From Opitutaceae bacterium (GTDB lineage Bacteria; Verrucomicrobiota; Verrucomicrobiia; Opitutales; Opitutaceae): DNA of 13,626 nt. A program made the position numbers and the translations under genes. Positions 1-8,401 of the stretch are shown piece by piece (within the stretch, counting starts at the first letter, position 1; each line of letters starts with the position of its first letter). The notes under the pieces were generated by a model that worked only from the letters and a program-made list of their open reading frames with translations, did not search any database and was not told the DNA's origin. The stretch covers positions 1 to 13,626 of the forward strand of contig JAISTY010000144.1 of NCBI GenBank assembly GCA_031272375.1. The letters run 5' to 3'.

Positions 1-2505
1 GCCGGCGGCGGCTTGTCGGCCACGCTGCTCTGGACGCTGCCCGAAAAAGGCCGCGTCGCCCGCGTCGAGGCCGCGCTCGCCGCGCCGGAGGACGCTTTCT
101 GGTCAATGGTCTTCGCGCCCGGCCCCGTCTTCGCGGGGGAGGACGTCTCCGCCGTCCAGCTGCCGCCGATGCACCAATACCGCCGCCTGCCGGCCTCGCC
201 GCGCCTGCTGCCCTCCGCGAAGACGCCGCACCCGCTCGCGCTCGTCACCGCGCGCCGCGAAGGTTTCCCCGACGGCGTCACCACGGGCGTTTTCGCCGAC
301 CCCGCGACGCTCGCGACGGAGTGGCCGGCCGCCGACAACTCCACCCACGGCTTCTCGCTCGCCGGCCCCGCGGAGGGAACGCAGCCGCACGTGTTCTCGC
401 CGATACCGGGCGGGCGCGGCTCCCGCGCAGCGGCGGGCGCGTCCGTGCGCGCCTCCTGGGGCGTCGCCGCCGCGCCAGGCTTCTGGGAAGGCCTCATGCG
501 CGAGGCCGACGTTTCCCTCAACAACCTGCGCGACGCCCGCGAGCCGACCTCCGCCTCGCACACGGGGCAGATCCTCAACATCATCGCGCTCCTCGACGAT
601 GACGCCACCGGCGGCTGGCTCGACGCGCTGAAAGGCCCCGTCAACATCGAGGCCGTCCGCACCGCAACGCACGCCGCGCCGCTGGCCGTCCTCTCCGCCG
701 CCGTCCTCACGCGCGACGCCGGCTTTTACCTCCGCCGCGCCCTGCCGACGCTCGAGTTCATGCTCACGCGCCCGCGCCCGCACTCCGCCTTCGGCGACGA
801 CGCGAAAAACAACTCCTACATGTCCTCCGCCGACGCCCGCATCGCCTTCTCCGGCGCCGGGCACACGCCGGCGGTCTGGGAGGGCGCCGACGCCGTCCTC
901 GCGCGCCTCAACCCCTGGCTGCGTTCCTATTCCAAAATCGCCGCGAGCGGCGAGATTCCCTCGTGGTCGGCGGTCCTCGCCCAGCACCGCCGCGACGGAA
1001 AACCCGGACAGCTCGCGCACGCCGCAGAGGGCGCCCTCTACTGGCTCTCGCGCACCGGTCTTGGGAACTCCACGGAAGTCGTCCCCCACACCGCCTTCTA
1101 CAACGTCCGCTTTTACCGCCGCTGGTGGGAGCTGCCCGACCTTTACGAGCTGACCGGCGACAAACGCTTCCTCGACGCCGCGCTCGACGGCGCCCTCCAC
1201 ACCGTCGCGGGTCTCTTCACCCACCCGATCCTCCGCGCGCCGGACGCGACGCGGACGCTTTATCCGGGCAACCGGACCGCCACCAACGCCCCCCTCTGGT
1301 GCTGGCGCGGCGAGGAGCGCGGACGCCTCGGCTGGGACGCCGGCATGCTGCCGCCGACGGGCCGCCGCGCGCCGGCCGTGTTTCACATCCCCGAAAAAAC
1401 CGTCCCCGACTGGCTCACGTCGCCCGTGGGCCTCGGCATCGAGCAGCCGAGCACGTTCCACAACGCCTTCCGCCCGCAAATGAGCCCCATCATGATGTCC
1501 AGCTGGGCGGCGCCGCTCCTGCGCCTCGCCGCGCAAACGGGCGACCCTTACTGGCGCGTCTTCGCACGGAACACGCTCGCCGGACGCGCCGCCACCTATC
1601 CGGGCTACTACCTCCCCGACCACATTGACCTCATGCACAACCCCGACTACCCGCGCAACGGCCCCGACCTCACCTCCTTCTACTGGCACCACATCCCGCC
1701 CCACCTCGCCGCCGTCGTTGACTTCGTCTTCGCCGACGCCGAGGCGCGCACGAACGGCGCCGTCAGGTTCCCCTGGGCACGCCAGCAGGGCTACGTCTGG
1801 TTCTCCAACAGGCTGCCGACCGGCGCTCCGGGAAATGTCTTCGGCGACACCACCGCACGCCCGTGGCTCGACCGCGACGCCTTCGGCGCCGACACGCCGA
1901 AACTCGACCTCATCGGCGCGCGCGGCGAACGGCGGTTCCACCTGATCGTCCTGAACCAGGGCCTCGGCGAAACGGCGGCGCGCGTGCGCCTCGACACGGG
2001 CAAAACAGGCGTCGCCCCCGGCGCGCGCGGCGTCTCGCGGAGCGGCGTCGCGGGCGACGACGGCAGGACGGCCGGGGCTCCGTCCGTCGAAAACCTGCCG
2101 CCGCTGGGCGCCGACGGCACCTTGTCGCTCAAGCTGCCGCGCAACGGCTGGGCGGTGCTTTCGTTCGACGCGGCGCGGGACGATTTCTGGCCGGCGCTGA
2201 AGCCGCTGAAAACGGAGCCGGTCGCGTTGGAACTGCCGCCGGAATGGGGGGAGGGGCGGGTTTTCCGCATCCGCTCGCCCTTCGGGTTCGACACCCTCCT
2301 CGTGGCGCTCACGGGCCGCCCGGAAAACGGGCGCGTCACCCTCCTGCTGGACGACAAGCCGCCGCAAACCGACGCCGTTTTCCCCTTTGAGTTCACCGTC
2401 GCCGGCATCGCGCCGGAACAGGACGCGCGCCTGCGCCTGCGGCTGGAAGTCCCCGGCGCGCCGCCCGTCGAGACCGAAACAACCGTTCTCCCCGGCACCC
2501 CGTAG
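1..2505 (+). CDS. Large alpha/alpha-toroid-like protein of unknown function, 5'-truncated
   Basis: The frame is already open at base 1 and ends at TAG 2503-2505, so the N-terminus lies outside the window. The TTG at 13 has no ribosome binding site and is unlikely to be the start. About 834 residues are visible. Numbering from the TTG, the middle (about 180-590) is helix-rich with aromatic and Trp motifs. Examples are SHTGQILNI near 182-190, FYRRWWELPDLYELTGDKRF in the middle, and DLTSFYWHHIPPHLAA near 550. The ELTGDKRFLDAAL type of segment is common in (alpha/alpha)n-barrel carbohydrate-active enzymes such as polysaccharide lyases and unsaturated glucuronyl hydrolases, but I cannot assign a family or catalytic residues. 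The last 230 residues look beta-rich (a sandwich-like C-terminal domain). A role in glycan processing is only a guess. The gene converges on the glycosyltransferase gene with a 26-bp gap. GC is high, like most of the window. Confidence 0.8.
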   Translation, partial: AGGGLSATLLWTLPEKGRVARVEAALAAPEDAFWSMVFAPGPVFAGEDVSAVQLPPMHQYRRLPASPRLLPSAKTPHPLALVTARREGFPDGVTTGVFADPATLATEWPAADNSTHGFSLAGPAEGTQPHVFSPIPGGRGSRAAAGASVRASWGVAAAPGFWEGLMREADVSLNNLRDAREPTSASHTGQILNIIALLDDDATGGWLDALKGPVNIEAVRTATHAAPLAVLSAAVLTRDAGFYLRRALPTLEFMLTRPRPHSAFGDDAKNNSYMSSADARIAFSGAGHTPAVWEGADAVLARLNPWLRSYSKIAASGEIPSWSAVLAQHRRDGKPGQLAHAAEGALYWLSRTGLGNSTEVVPHTAFYNVRFYRRWWELPDLYELTGDKRFLDAALDGALHTVAGLFTHPILRAPDATRTLYPGNRTATNAPLWCWRGEERGRLGWDAGMLPPTGRRAPAVFHIPEKTVPDWLTSPVGLGIEQPSTFHNAFRPQMSPIMMSSWAAPLLRLAAQTGDPYWRVFARNTLAGRAATYPGYYLPDHIDLMHNPDYPRNGPDLTSFYWHHIPPHLAAVVDFVFADAEARTNGAVRFPWARQQGYVWFSNRLPTGAPGNVFGDTTARPWLDRDAFGADTPKLDLIGARGERRFHLIVLNQGLGETAARVRLDTGKTGVAPGARGVSRSGVAGDDGRTAGAPSVENLPPLGADGTLSLKLPRNGWAVLSFDAARDDFWPALKPLKTEPVALELPPEWGEGRVFRIRSPFGFDTLLVALTGRPENGRVTLLLDDKPPQTDAVFPFEFTVAGIAPEQDARLRLRLEVPGAPPVETETTVLPGTP

Positions 2506-2531
2506 GACAACGGCGGCGGCTTGCCGGGCGG

Positions 2532-4679
2532 TTATCGCGCGGTTTGCCGCGCGGTTCTGCGGGCGACAATCGGGCCGCGCTGCCCGTGCTTGCTGAAATC
2601 GGCGATGACTTCAAAGCCGGCGGGAATGTCCCCCGCGGCATACCGGTCCCGTTCCTCGATTTTGTGGAAGTTGAAAAGGTCTGTCGGAGTCTGGAAATCC
2701 CACTCCTGTTTCAACGCGTCCAGGACGAACAGCACATCGCAATCCGGCTCCACCGCGTCGCGCCTCTGGTGCCTTATTTCGGGAAGCGACGGCAGCTTGT
2801 CCCGCAGCAACGCCCACAGATTGTATTCAAAAATATTGGTGCCGATTATCAGGCCGACCTTGCGCGGTTTTTCCCGCGCGACGAGCTCCGCGGCCTTGAT
2901 ATAGTTGTTTTCAAAAGCCCCGGCTTCTTTTATGAAAAACGCGCGCTCGCGTCCCGCCCGCCAGCCTTTTTCCGGCGACGGCCAAAGCGCGTGACCTTGG
3001 TTGAATAATAAAATCGGCGCGGCGCACAGGCACATGATCACCAACGGGAAACGGAACACAATAGACATCCCAGTCCGGCAGAACGCCGCCGCGACAAGCG
3101 GCGTGGCGAGCGCGAACAACGGCAATTGCAGGCGCGTTATCCACGGCTGCCACGGAATGCAGAAAACAAAAACAAACGCCGATGCGAGCAGCAGGAACAC
3201 CGGCGCGCGTTCCCCTTTGCGGCGCAAAAGCACGCAACAAGCCGCCGCCACCATCAATAAATGGAGGCCGTTGGGCGCGACATCGTCACCGATGCGAAGA
3301 TGCCCGGCCAAACGCGTGGGGGTTCCGTAAAAGCGCGCGTTCCGGCTCAAAGGCGTTCCCTTGAAAACGTGCGACACAATGTTTTTGGCGGCGTCCACAA
3401 GCGGCATGACGCTCACTTCGCCCGTCCGGAGCGGCGTGCGGAAGGGAAACGCCGCGTCCGGCAGTTTCGCGAACGACTCGTAGGCCTTTTTCGGCAATAC
3501 AATCGGGAAATTGGAGTGTATATTAAAGAAAACCGAATGCAGAAACGTCGCCGGCGTGATGGCGGAGACCTCCACCTTCGTCCCGTGATGTCCGCCGAAA
3601 AACGGATGCCCATCGAGTTGGTTGCGAACATAATGCGGCATGTTTATAATCAGACAAGCCGCCGCCGCGAACACGGCGCCGGGCAGCCGTTGTTTGTAAA
3701 AACGCAAACTTTCGACGGCGAACCAAACGACAAACGGCAGCGCGATCGGATAGGCCGTTCCTTTTGACAGCATCGCGAGTCCCAACGCCAGACCGAACAA
3801 CAGGCTTTTTATATGTTTCCCCGGCGTTTCCCTCCAATTTATAAAGCAGACGGCGAGCGTTGTTATATAAAAAGTCGCCACCATGTCGTTCTGCGTTGTG
3901 GACGCCTGCAGCAACGCCATCGGAAGCGTCGCGAAGAAAAGACACGCCGCGAGCCGCGCTTTTTTGCCGAGTTGCAATTGGCTGCAGACAAGCGAAATCC
4001 CGACCAGCGTCCCAAGGAGCGCGCACCATTGTATGGACTGCGACAGCCAGTCGCTGCCGGACAAAACGCGCGTTTGCAGCATCAATAGCTCCGACAGTGG
4101 CGCGAAGATAAGCTGCCGCGCGTTGGGGACGAAATAATGCGAGAGGTTTCCGTTTTGGATCCAATGCTCGATGCGCGGCAAATGATACGTCAGCGAGTCG
4201 TAATTATTCGGCGGATATACAATGCCTGTGACGAGGGTCGCGCTTAATATAAGCCCCAGAACAAGCGGCATCGCGACCCCGTTTTCCGCCAGAAAACGCC
4301 TTCCTTTTTCAACCACGGATTTCACGGATTTTAACGGATTGCACGGATTTACGAGCTGCTTGATTGCATTCGTATTTATCCGTGAAATCAGTGTCTTATC
4401 CGTGTAATCCGTGGCGGGTTCGGTTTTTTGAAACCTCCGCCTCATCAGCCATGTTATCAACACAATGTCATGCGCCATCCAGCCGGACAGGATGCCGGCG
4501 AATCCGATCGCGTTGAACAGGCCGAGCGTCTCCGTCAACGCCCACGCGAACAAGGAGTCGCACAACGCGGCCAGCAGGAACGCCGTGCGCCAGTCGCGCG
4601 TTTTCGCGCTTGTATATAACGCGGCGAACAGCAGCCCGAAGGACGCCGGGAGAAACAACGCCGTCAACAACGTGCTCAT
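2532..4679 (-). CDS. GT39-like multi-pass membrane glycosyltransferase with a repeat-encoded insertion
   Basis: This 715-aa integral membrane protein has about 11-13 hydrophobic segments (for example 4-22, 32-49, 56-79, 136-154 and many more up to about 550), then a soluble C-terminal domain (about 555-715). The first large loop holds YPPNNYDSLTYHLPRIEHW (155-173). An acidic residue in this loop (here Asp161) is typical of GT-C/GT39-type enzymes, which move sugars from polyprenyl-phosphate donors onto lipid, glycan or protein at the membrane. The acceptor cannot be predicted. The start at 4679 is well supported by AAGGAGG six bases upstream. Residues 89-123 are encoded by a palindromic ACGGAT repeat placed in a cytoplasmic or linker loop between predicted membrane segments 3 and 4. 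GC in sampled lines is about 47-57%, well below the neighbours at about 65-70%, which suggests transfer. Family assignment is moderately sure; substrate is unknown. Confidence 0.85.
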   Translation of the reverse strand: MSTLLTALFLPASFGLLFAALYTSAKTRDWRTAFLLAALCDSLFAWALTETLGLFNAIGFAGILSGWMAHDIVLITWLMRRRFQKTEPATDYTDKTLISRINTNAIKQLVNPCNPLKSVKSVVEKGRRFLAENGVAMPLVLGLILSATLVTGIVYPPNNYDSLTYHLPRIEHWIQNGNLSHYFVPNARQLIFAPLSELLMLQTRVLSGSDWLSQSIQWCALLGTLVGISLVCSQLQLGKKARLAACLFFATLPMALLQASTTQNDMVATFYITTLAVCFINWRETPGKHIKSLLFGLALGLAMLSKGTAYPIALPFVVWFAVESLRFYKQRLPGAVFAAAACLIINMPHYVRNQLDGHPFFGGHHGTKVEVSAITPATFLHSVFFNIHSNFPIVLPKKAYESFAKLPDAAFPFRTPLRTGEVSVMPLVDAAKNIVSHVFKGTPLSRNARFYGTPTRLAGHLRIGDDVAPNGLHLLMVAAACCVLLRRKGERAPVFLLLASAFVFVFCIPWQPWITRLQLPLFALATPLVAAAFCRTGMSIVFRFPLVIMCLCAAPILLFNQGHALWPSPEKGWRAGRERAFFIKEAGAFENNYIKAAELVAREKPRKVGLIIGTNIFEYNLWALLRDKLPSLPEIRHQRRDAVEPDCDVLFVLDALKQEWDFQTPTDLFNFHKIEERDRYAAGDIPAGFEVIADFSKHGQRGPIVARRTARQTAR
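4313..4414. repeat. 102-bp palindromic ACGGAT-unit repeat inside a coding sequence
   Basis: The left half has four ACGGAT units (4315, 4324, 4334, 4343) spaced 9-10-9 bases. The right half has the inverse ATCCGT units (4378, 4398, 4407) plus a degenerate ATCAGT (4387), spaced 9-11-9. The ends CCACGGATT and AATCCGTGG are exact inverse complements. The centre is closed by ACGA (4351-4354) and TCGT (4370-4373). The length is exactly 34 codons, so the host glycosyltransferase frame is kept and gains residues 89-123. I recall dispersed repeats of this ACGGAT type in Verrucomicrobia-like genomes; copy number here cannot be tested from one window. Confidence 0.85.
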
Positions 4680-4685
4680 TTCGCG

Positions 4686-4692
4686 CCTCCTT
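4686..4692 (-). promoter_or_regulatory. Strong Shine-Dalgarno for the glycosyltransferase
   Basis: On the minus strand AAGGAGG lies six bases before the ATG at 4679-4677. It fixes the start and stands out because most other genes in the window have no recognisable Shine-Dalgarno sequence. Confidence 0.8.
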
Positions 4693-4872
4693 CCGGCGCC
4701 GCGGGCGCGTTTGCGGAGCCGCTGGCGGCGGCTTGTTCAGGAAGGGTGCGGGCGCGTCCGGCGCGGCTGCGCGCCCGGGACGCTTGCGTTGTGTTGAATG
4801 CAGGCATGGTAAGGCTTTGGTGCGTTTGCCTTTGCCGATGTCTGCGGTGTCTCCTATGTAAAACGCGGCGCC

Positions 4873-4900
4873 AAAAAAGAGGGGCGTGTCGCACGCCCCT
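4873..4900 (-). terminator. Intrinsic terminator reading leftward
   Basis: On the minus strand AGGGGCGTG (4900-4892) pairs perfectly with CACGCCCCT (4888-4880) across a 3-base loop, giving a 9-bp stem. One C (4879) and six T (4878-4873) follow. It lies 218 bp past the trpB stop and about 190 bp before the glycosyltransferase start. It could end trpB transcripts, end a small RNA encoded just upstream, or act as an attenuator for the glycosyltransferase. Confidence 0.85.
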
Positions 4901-5002
4901 GAACTGGCACCGCTAAGAGCCGGAAGGATGGCGCATCAACACGCCCCGGTTGGGGCGGTTTCAGCGCTGCATCCTTCGTTGAAATTAGCGGTTTCGTTCA
5001 GG
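4873..5002 (-). ncRNA. Candidate rod-shaped structured RNA ending in an intrinsic terminator
   Basis: Nested perfect arms make one long imperfect hairpin. They are CCTGAAC 4898-4904 with GTTCAGG 4996-5002, ACCGCTAA 4909-4916 with TTAGCGGT 4985-4992, GAAGGATG 4923-4930 with CATCCTTC 4970-4977, and CGCCCC 4942-4947 with GGGGCG 4952-4957, with GCGC and AAC/GTT pairs between the last two. The T-tract fixes the minus strand as the likely transcript. The shape recalls 6S-type rods, but I see no diagnostic motif of 6S, SRP RNA or a known riboswitch class. Alternatives are a trpB 3'-UTR element, a leader or attenuator of the glycosyltransferase, or a palindromic MITE/REP-like element. The outer stem shares three bases (4898-4900) with the terminator stem, so the two could compete. 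Confidence 0.45.
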
Positions 5003-5118
5003 ACAGCAGCCGAAGCTACGCGAAAGTGACTGTTGTGTTCGTGGTTCTCTGGTTCGTGCGGATGGGTGGGTTGAAAGTCCGGGAGGGAGGCGCGGCGGCG
5101 GGCGTTTGGCGAGTTGTT

Positions 5119-6309
<1,191 letters not shown>

Positions 6310-6443
6310 GTGGAGAGGAAATTCTCACGGAAGGGAAACGGGGCGCGGGAAGAAAACGAGGGATTTCTGACGGCGGCTTGTCCCGCGCGACGGCGTTTTG
6401 GGAATGGATTCCGCCACGCGAAGCGGTTCCCCTCCGCGCCGTG
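6310..6443. promoter_or_regulatory. Divergent promoter region of trpB and the ExoD-like gene
   Basis: This 134-bp stretch separates two divergent starts, so it should hold promoters for both. I see no clear -35/-10 pair. The only symmetry of note is GGAATGGATTCC at 6401-6412 (5-bp arms, 2-bp centre), 31 bases before the ExoD-like start. Confidence 0.4.
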
Positions 6444-7064
6444 ATGCCGCAAACCGAGCCGCCCAACCGCGCCCTCCTCTCGGAGAAACTCTCCGCGCTG
6501 GCCGCCCTCACCCACGAGCGCCCCGTCCCGCTCGGCGAGGTCGCCGCCTCGCTCGGCGGCAACGCGGCGCATCTCCTCAACTTCATCCTCGCGCTCCCCT
6601 TCGTCATCCCGCTCCCGACCGCCGGGCTTTCGACGGCGCTGGGGCTGGTCATCGCCGCCGGTTCGCTCCGCCTCATCCAGGGCCGCGAGCCGGGGCTGCC
6701 CGCGAAACTCGCCGCCAAAACCCTGCCGGCGGGCTTCCTTTCGAAACTGCTCCGCGCCTCGCGCCGCGTCGTCCTCGTCCTCGAAAAACTGCTGCGCCCC
6801 CGCCTCGTCCGGTTCGCCGGCGCCGCGCGCCTCCACGCCGCCCTCGTGTTCTGCGCGGCGCTCGTCCTGCTGCTGCCGCTGCCCATCCCGTTCAGCAACA
6901 CTTTCCCCGCATGGAGCATCCTGCTCGCCGCCGCCGGCCTCCTGGAGCGCGACGGCCTCGCCATCCTCGCGGGCTACCTCGTCGCCCTCGCCGGCGTCGC
7001 CTGCCTGTTCCTCGCCGGCTGCGCGGGCGCCGGCCTCTGGGAGCAAATCCGCGGCTGGTTCTGA
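6444..7064 (+). CDS. ExoD-family membrane protein
   Basis: This 206-aa protein matches the ExoD family (exopolysaccharide synthesis, ExoD). The founding member in rhizobia is needed for normal exopolysaccharide production, but its biochemical role is not known. Typical features are an N-terminal [18 protein letters not shown] segment (44-61), a central basic helix region (about 95-130) and the family-like stretch [16 protein letters not shown] (142-157) followed by [14 protein letters not shown] (159-172) and a last membrane helix (about 173-195). About four membrane segments are expected. ATG 6444 is chosen because the protein then begins at the usual family distance from the first hydrophobic segment; GTG 6441 is the adjacent alternative. 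No Shine-Dalgarno is seen. It is divergent from trpB and is followed 80 bp later by trxB, so it may lead that operon. Confidence 0.85.
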   Translation: MPQTEPPNRALLSEKLSALAALTHERPVPLGEVAASLGGNAAHLLNFILALPFVIPLPTAGLSTALGLVIAAGSLRLIQGREPGLPAKLAAKTLPAGFLSKLLRASRRVVLVLEKLLRPRLVRFAGAARLHAALVFCAALVLLLPLPIPFSNTFPAWSILLAAAGLLERDGLAILAGYLVALAGVACLFLAGCAGAGLWEQIRGWF

Positions 7065-7122
7065 CGCCCCGCGAACGCCCGGTTTTCTTCTTCCTCTCCG
7101 CCTCCTTCGTGCCTTTCTCACC

Positions 7123-7138
7123 GGCGGAGATTTCCGCC
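7123..7138 (+). promoter_or_regulatory. Small hairpin just before the trxB start
   Basis: GGCGGA (7123-7128) pairs with TCCGCC (7133-7138) over a GATT loop, six bases before ATG 7145. Only three T follow, so it is a poor terminator. It occupies the place where a ribosome binding site would be and might affect trxB translation, or it may be chance in GC-rich DNA. Confidence 0.3.
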
Positions 7139-7144
7139 TTTCGC

Positions 7145-8092
7145 ATGAACATCGAAAACACCGTCATCATCGGAGCGGGCTGCGCCGGTCTCGCCGCCGC
7201 CATTTACGCCGCCCGCGCCGGCCTCGCCCCCCTCGTCATCGAGGGCAACCAGCCCGGCGGCCAGCTCACCACCACCTCCGGCGTCGAGAACTTCCCCGGC
7301 TTCCCCGACGGCATAGACGGCTTCACCCTCACCTCGAACATGCGCGCCCAGTCCGAAAAGTTCGGCGCGCGCTTCGAGGCCGACGCCCTTGTTTCCGCCG
7401 ACCTCGCCGCGACGCCGAAAATCCTCCGCCTCGGCGCCCGCGGGATCGCCGCGAAAACCGTGATCCTCGCGACGGGCGCCGCGCCGCGGCTCACCGGCGT
7501 TCCGGGCGAGCGGCGGTTCTTCGGCGGTGGGGGCGTCTCCACCTGCGCCACGTGCGACGGCGCCTTTTACCGCGGCCAGGAAATCGCCGTCGTCGGCGGC
7601 GGCGACTCCGCCTGCGAGGAGGCCCTCTTCCTCACCCGTTTCGCGTCGAAGGTTCACCTCATCCACCGCCGCGACGCCCTCCGCGCCTCGAAAATCATGG
7701 CCGCCCGCGTCGTCGCCCACCCGAAAATCGAGGTTCACTGGAACAGCGTCCCCGTCGCCGTCGAGGGGGACGCCGCCGTCGCCGCGCTGCGCCTCCGCGA
7801 TGTCGCGACGGGCGCCGCGACCACCCTGCCCCTCCGCGGCGTCTTCATCGCCATCGGCCACATCCCCAACACGGCGCTCTTCGCCGGACAACTCGACCTC
7901 GACGCCGACGGCTACCTTGTCCCCCTCCCCGGTTCGCAGGTCCGCTCCAAAATCCCCGGCGTTTTCATCGCCGGCGACTGCGCCGACCGCCGCTACCGCC
8001 AGGCGATCACCGCCGCCGCCCTCGGCGCCCAGGCCGCCATCGAGACCGAACGCTTCCTCGCGGCGGCCGCCGCCCCCGAAACAGCCCCCTGA
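7145..8092 (+). CDS. trxB: Thioredoxin reductase (NADPH)
   Basis: This flavoenzyme passes electrons from NADPH through FAD and a redox disulfide to thioredoxin in the cytoplasm. The 315-aa length is typical of low-molecular-weight bacterial TrxB. Landmarks in order are the FAD-binding GAGCAG (10-15), the QPGGQLTTT segment (36-44), the redox-active CATC (Cys134 and Cys137) followed by DG, the NADPH-binding GGGDSA (151-156), and HRRDALRAS (174-182), whose arginines fit NADPH preference. The C-terminal FAD motif GDCAD sits before [17 protein letters not shown]. All catalytic parts are present. The position before the redox motif, usually an Arg in GRGVS, is Gly here (GGGGVS). The start at [12 protein letters not shown] is the only sensible one; longer upstream reading is low-complexity Arg/Pro. 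No Shine-Dalgarno is present. The next gene starts 21 bp after the stop. Confidence 0.97.
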   Translation: MNIENTVIIGAGCAGLAAAIYAARAGLAPLVIEGNQPGGQLTTTSGVENFPGFPDGIDGFTLTSNMRAQSEKFGARFEADALVSADLAATPKILRLGARGIAAKTVILATGAAPRLTGVPGERRFFGGGGVSTCATCDGAFYRGQEIAVVGGGDSACEEALFLTRFASKVHLIHRRDALRASKIMAARVVAHPKIEVHWNSVPVAVEGDAAVAALRLRDVATGAATTLPLRGVFIAIGHIPNTALFAGQLDLDADGYLVPLPGSQVRSKIPGVFIAGDCADRRYRQAITAAALGAQAAIETERFLAAAAAPETAP

Positions 8093-8113
8093 TTTCCTCA
8101 ACACCATCCGCCC

Positions 8114-8368
8114 ATGAACACCGCCCTTGTCTCCTCCCTCGCCGACGCCGCCGACGAACTCCTCGCGGGCCTCACCCGCGCGGAGGCCCGCGAAACCCTG
8201 CTCGACCACCTGCGCGAAAACCACGCCGCCCTCCCCGCCGCCGAACGAAAACGCGTCGCCGACGCCGTCCTCCTCCTGCTCGACAGGGAGGATTTCTTCA
8301 ACGCGGTCCCCGGCGGCGACCCCGACGACAACGGCAGCGATGACGACGCGCCCGACGCCGACGAATAG
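8114..8368 (+). CDS. Small acidic hypothetical protein
   Basis: I do not recognise this 84-aa protein. Residues 1-65 look like three or four amphipathic helices (for example SSLADAADELLAGL, EARETLLDHLREN, AERKRVADAVLLLLDRE). The tail from about 68 is strongly acidic and Gly/Asp-rich (PDDNGSDDDAPDADE) and probably disordered. There is no signal peptide, membrane segment or Cys. It begins 21 bp after trxB and ends 33 bp before the phosphatase gene, in the same direction, so co-transcription is likely. The composition matches its neighbours and a shifted frame does not give a better protein. The helix-plus-acidic-tail layout would suit a binding partner or small regulator, but this is speculation. 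Confidence 0.65.
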   Translation: MNTALVSSLADAADELLAGLTRAEARETLLDHLRENHAALPAAERKRVADAVLLLLDREDFFNAVPGGDPDDNGSDDDAPDADE

Positions 8369-8390
8369 GCTCCCGCACCGCGCCCAAACG

Positions 8391-8396
8391 AGGAGG
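8391..8396 (+). promoter_or_regulatory. Shine-Dalgarno for the phosphatase gene
   Basis: AGGAGG lies five bases before ATG 8402 and decides that start. It is one of only two clear Shine-Dalgarno sequences in the window. Confidence 0.8.
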
Positions 8397-8401
8397 TTCG
8401 C

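Larger units (their letters stand above)
4680..5118. other. 439-bp intergenic region between trpB and the glycosyltransferase
   Basis: From left to right this holds the glycosyltransferase ribosome binding site (4686-4692), an otherwise featureless GC-rich stretch to about 4870, a leftward intrinsic terminator (4873-4900), a long imperfect palindrome (4898-5002), and about 115 bp with nothing I recognise up to the trpB stop at 5119. I found no convincing -35/-10 pair upstream of the palindrome on the minus strand. Confidence 0.8.

Noticed and set aside
103..2367. 754-codon open frame on the minus strand opposite the first gene
   Set aside because: Arg/Glu/Gly/Val-rich low-complexity translation with no domain signal. 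It is a GC-rich shadow of the plus-strand gene, which has protein-like aromatic motifs.
2536..2553. Hairpin CGCGCGG/CCGCGCG as a terminator between the convergent genes
   Set aside because: It lies within the glycosyltransferase 3' coding end and has no T-tract on either strand; such arms are common in this base composition.
4676..4807. Small minus-strand frame (43 aa from ATG 4807) whose TGA overlaps the glycosyltransferase ATG
   Set aside because: The ATGA overlap suggested translational coupling, but the peptide is Ala/Arg/Gly-rich, has no ribosome binding site, and the glycosyltransferase has its own strong one. It could be revisited if conserved.
4898..5002. SRP (4.5S) RNA on the plus strand, suggested by CCGGAAGG at 4920-4927
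   Set aside because: The conserved SRP apical context is absent, GGAA lies in a stem rather than a tetraloop, and the T-tract supports the opposite strand.
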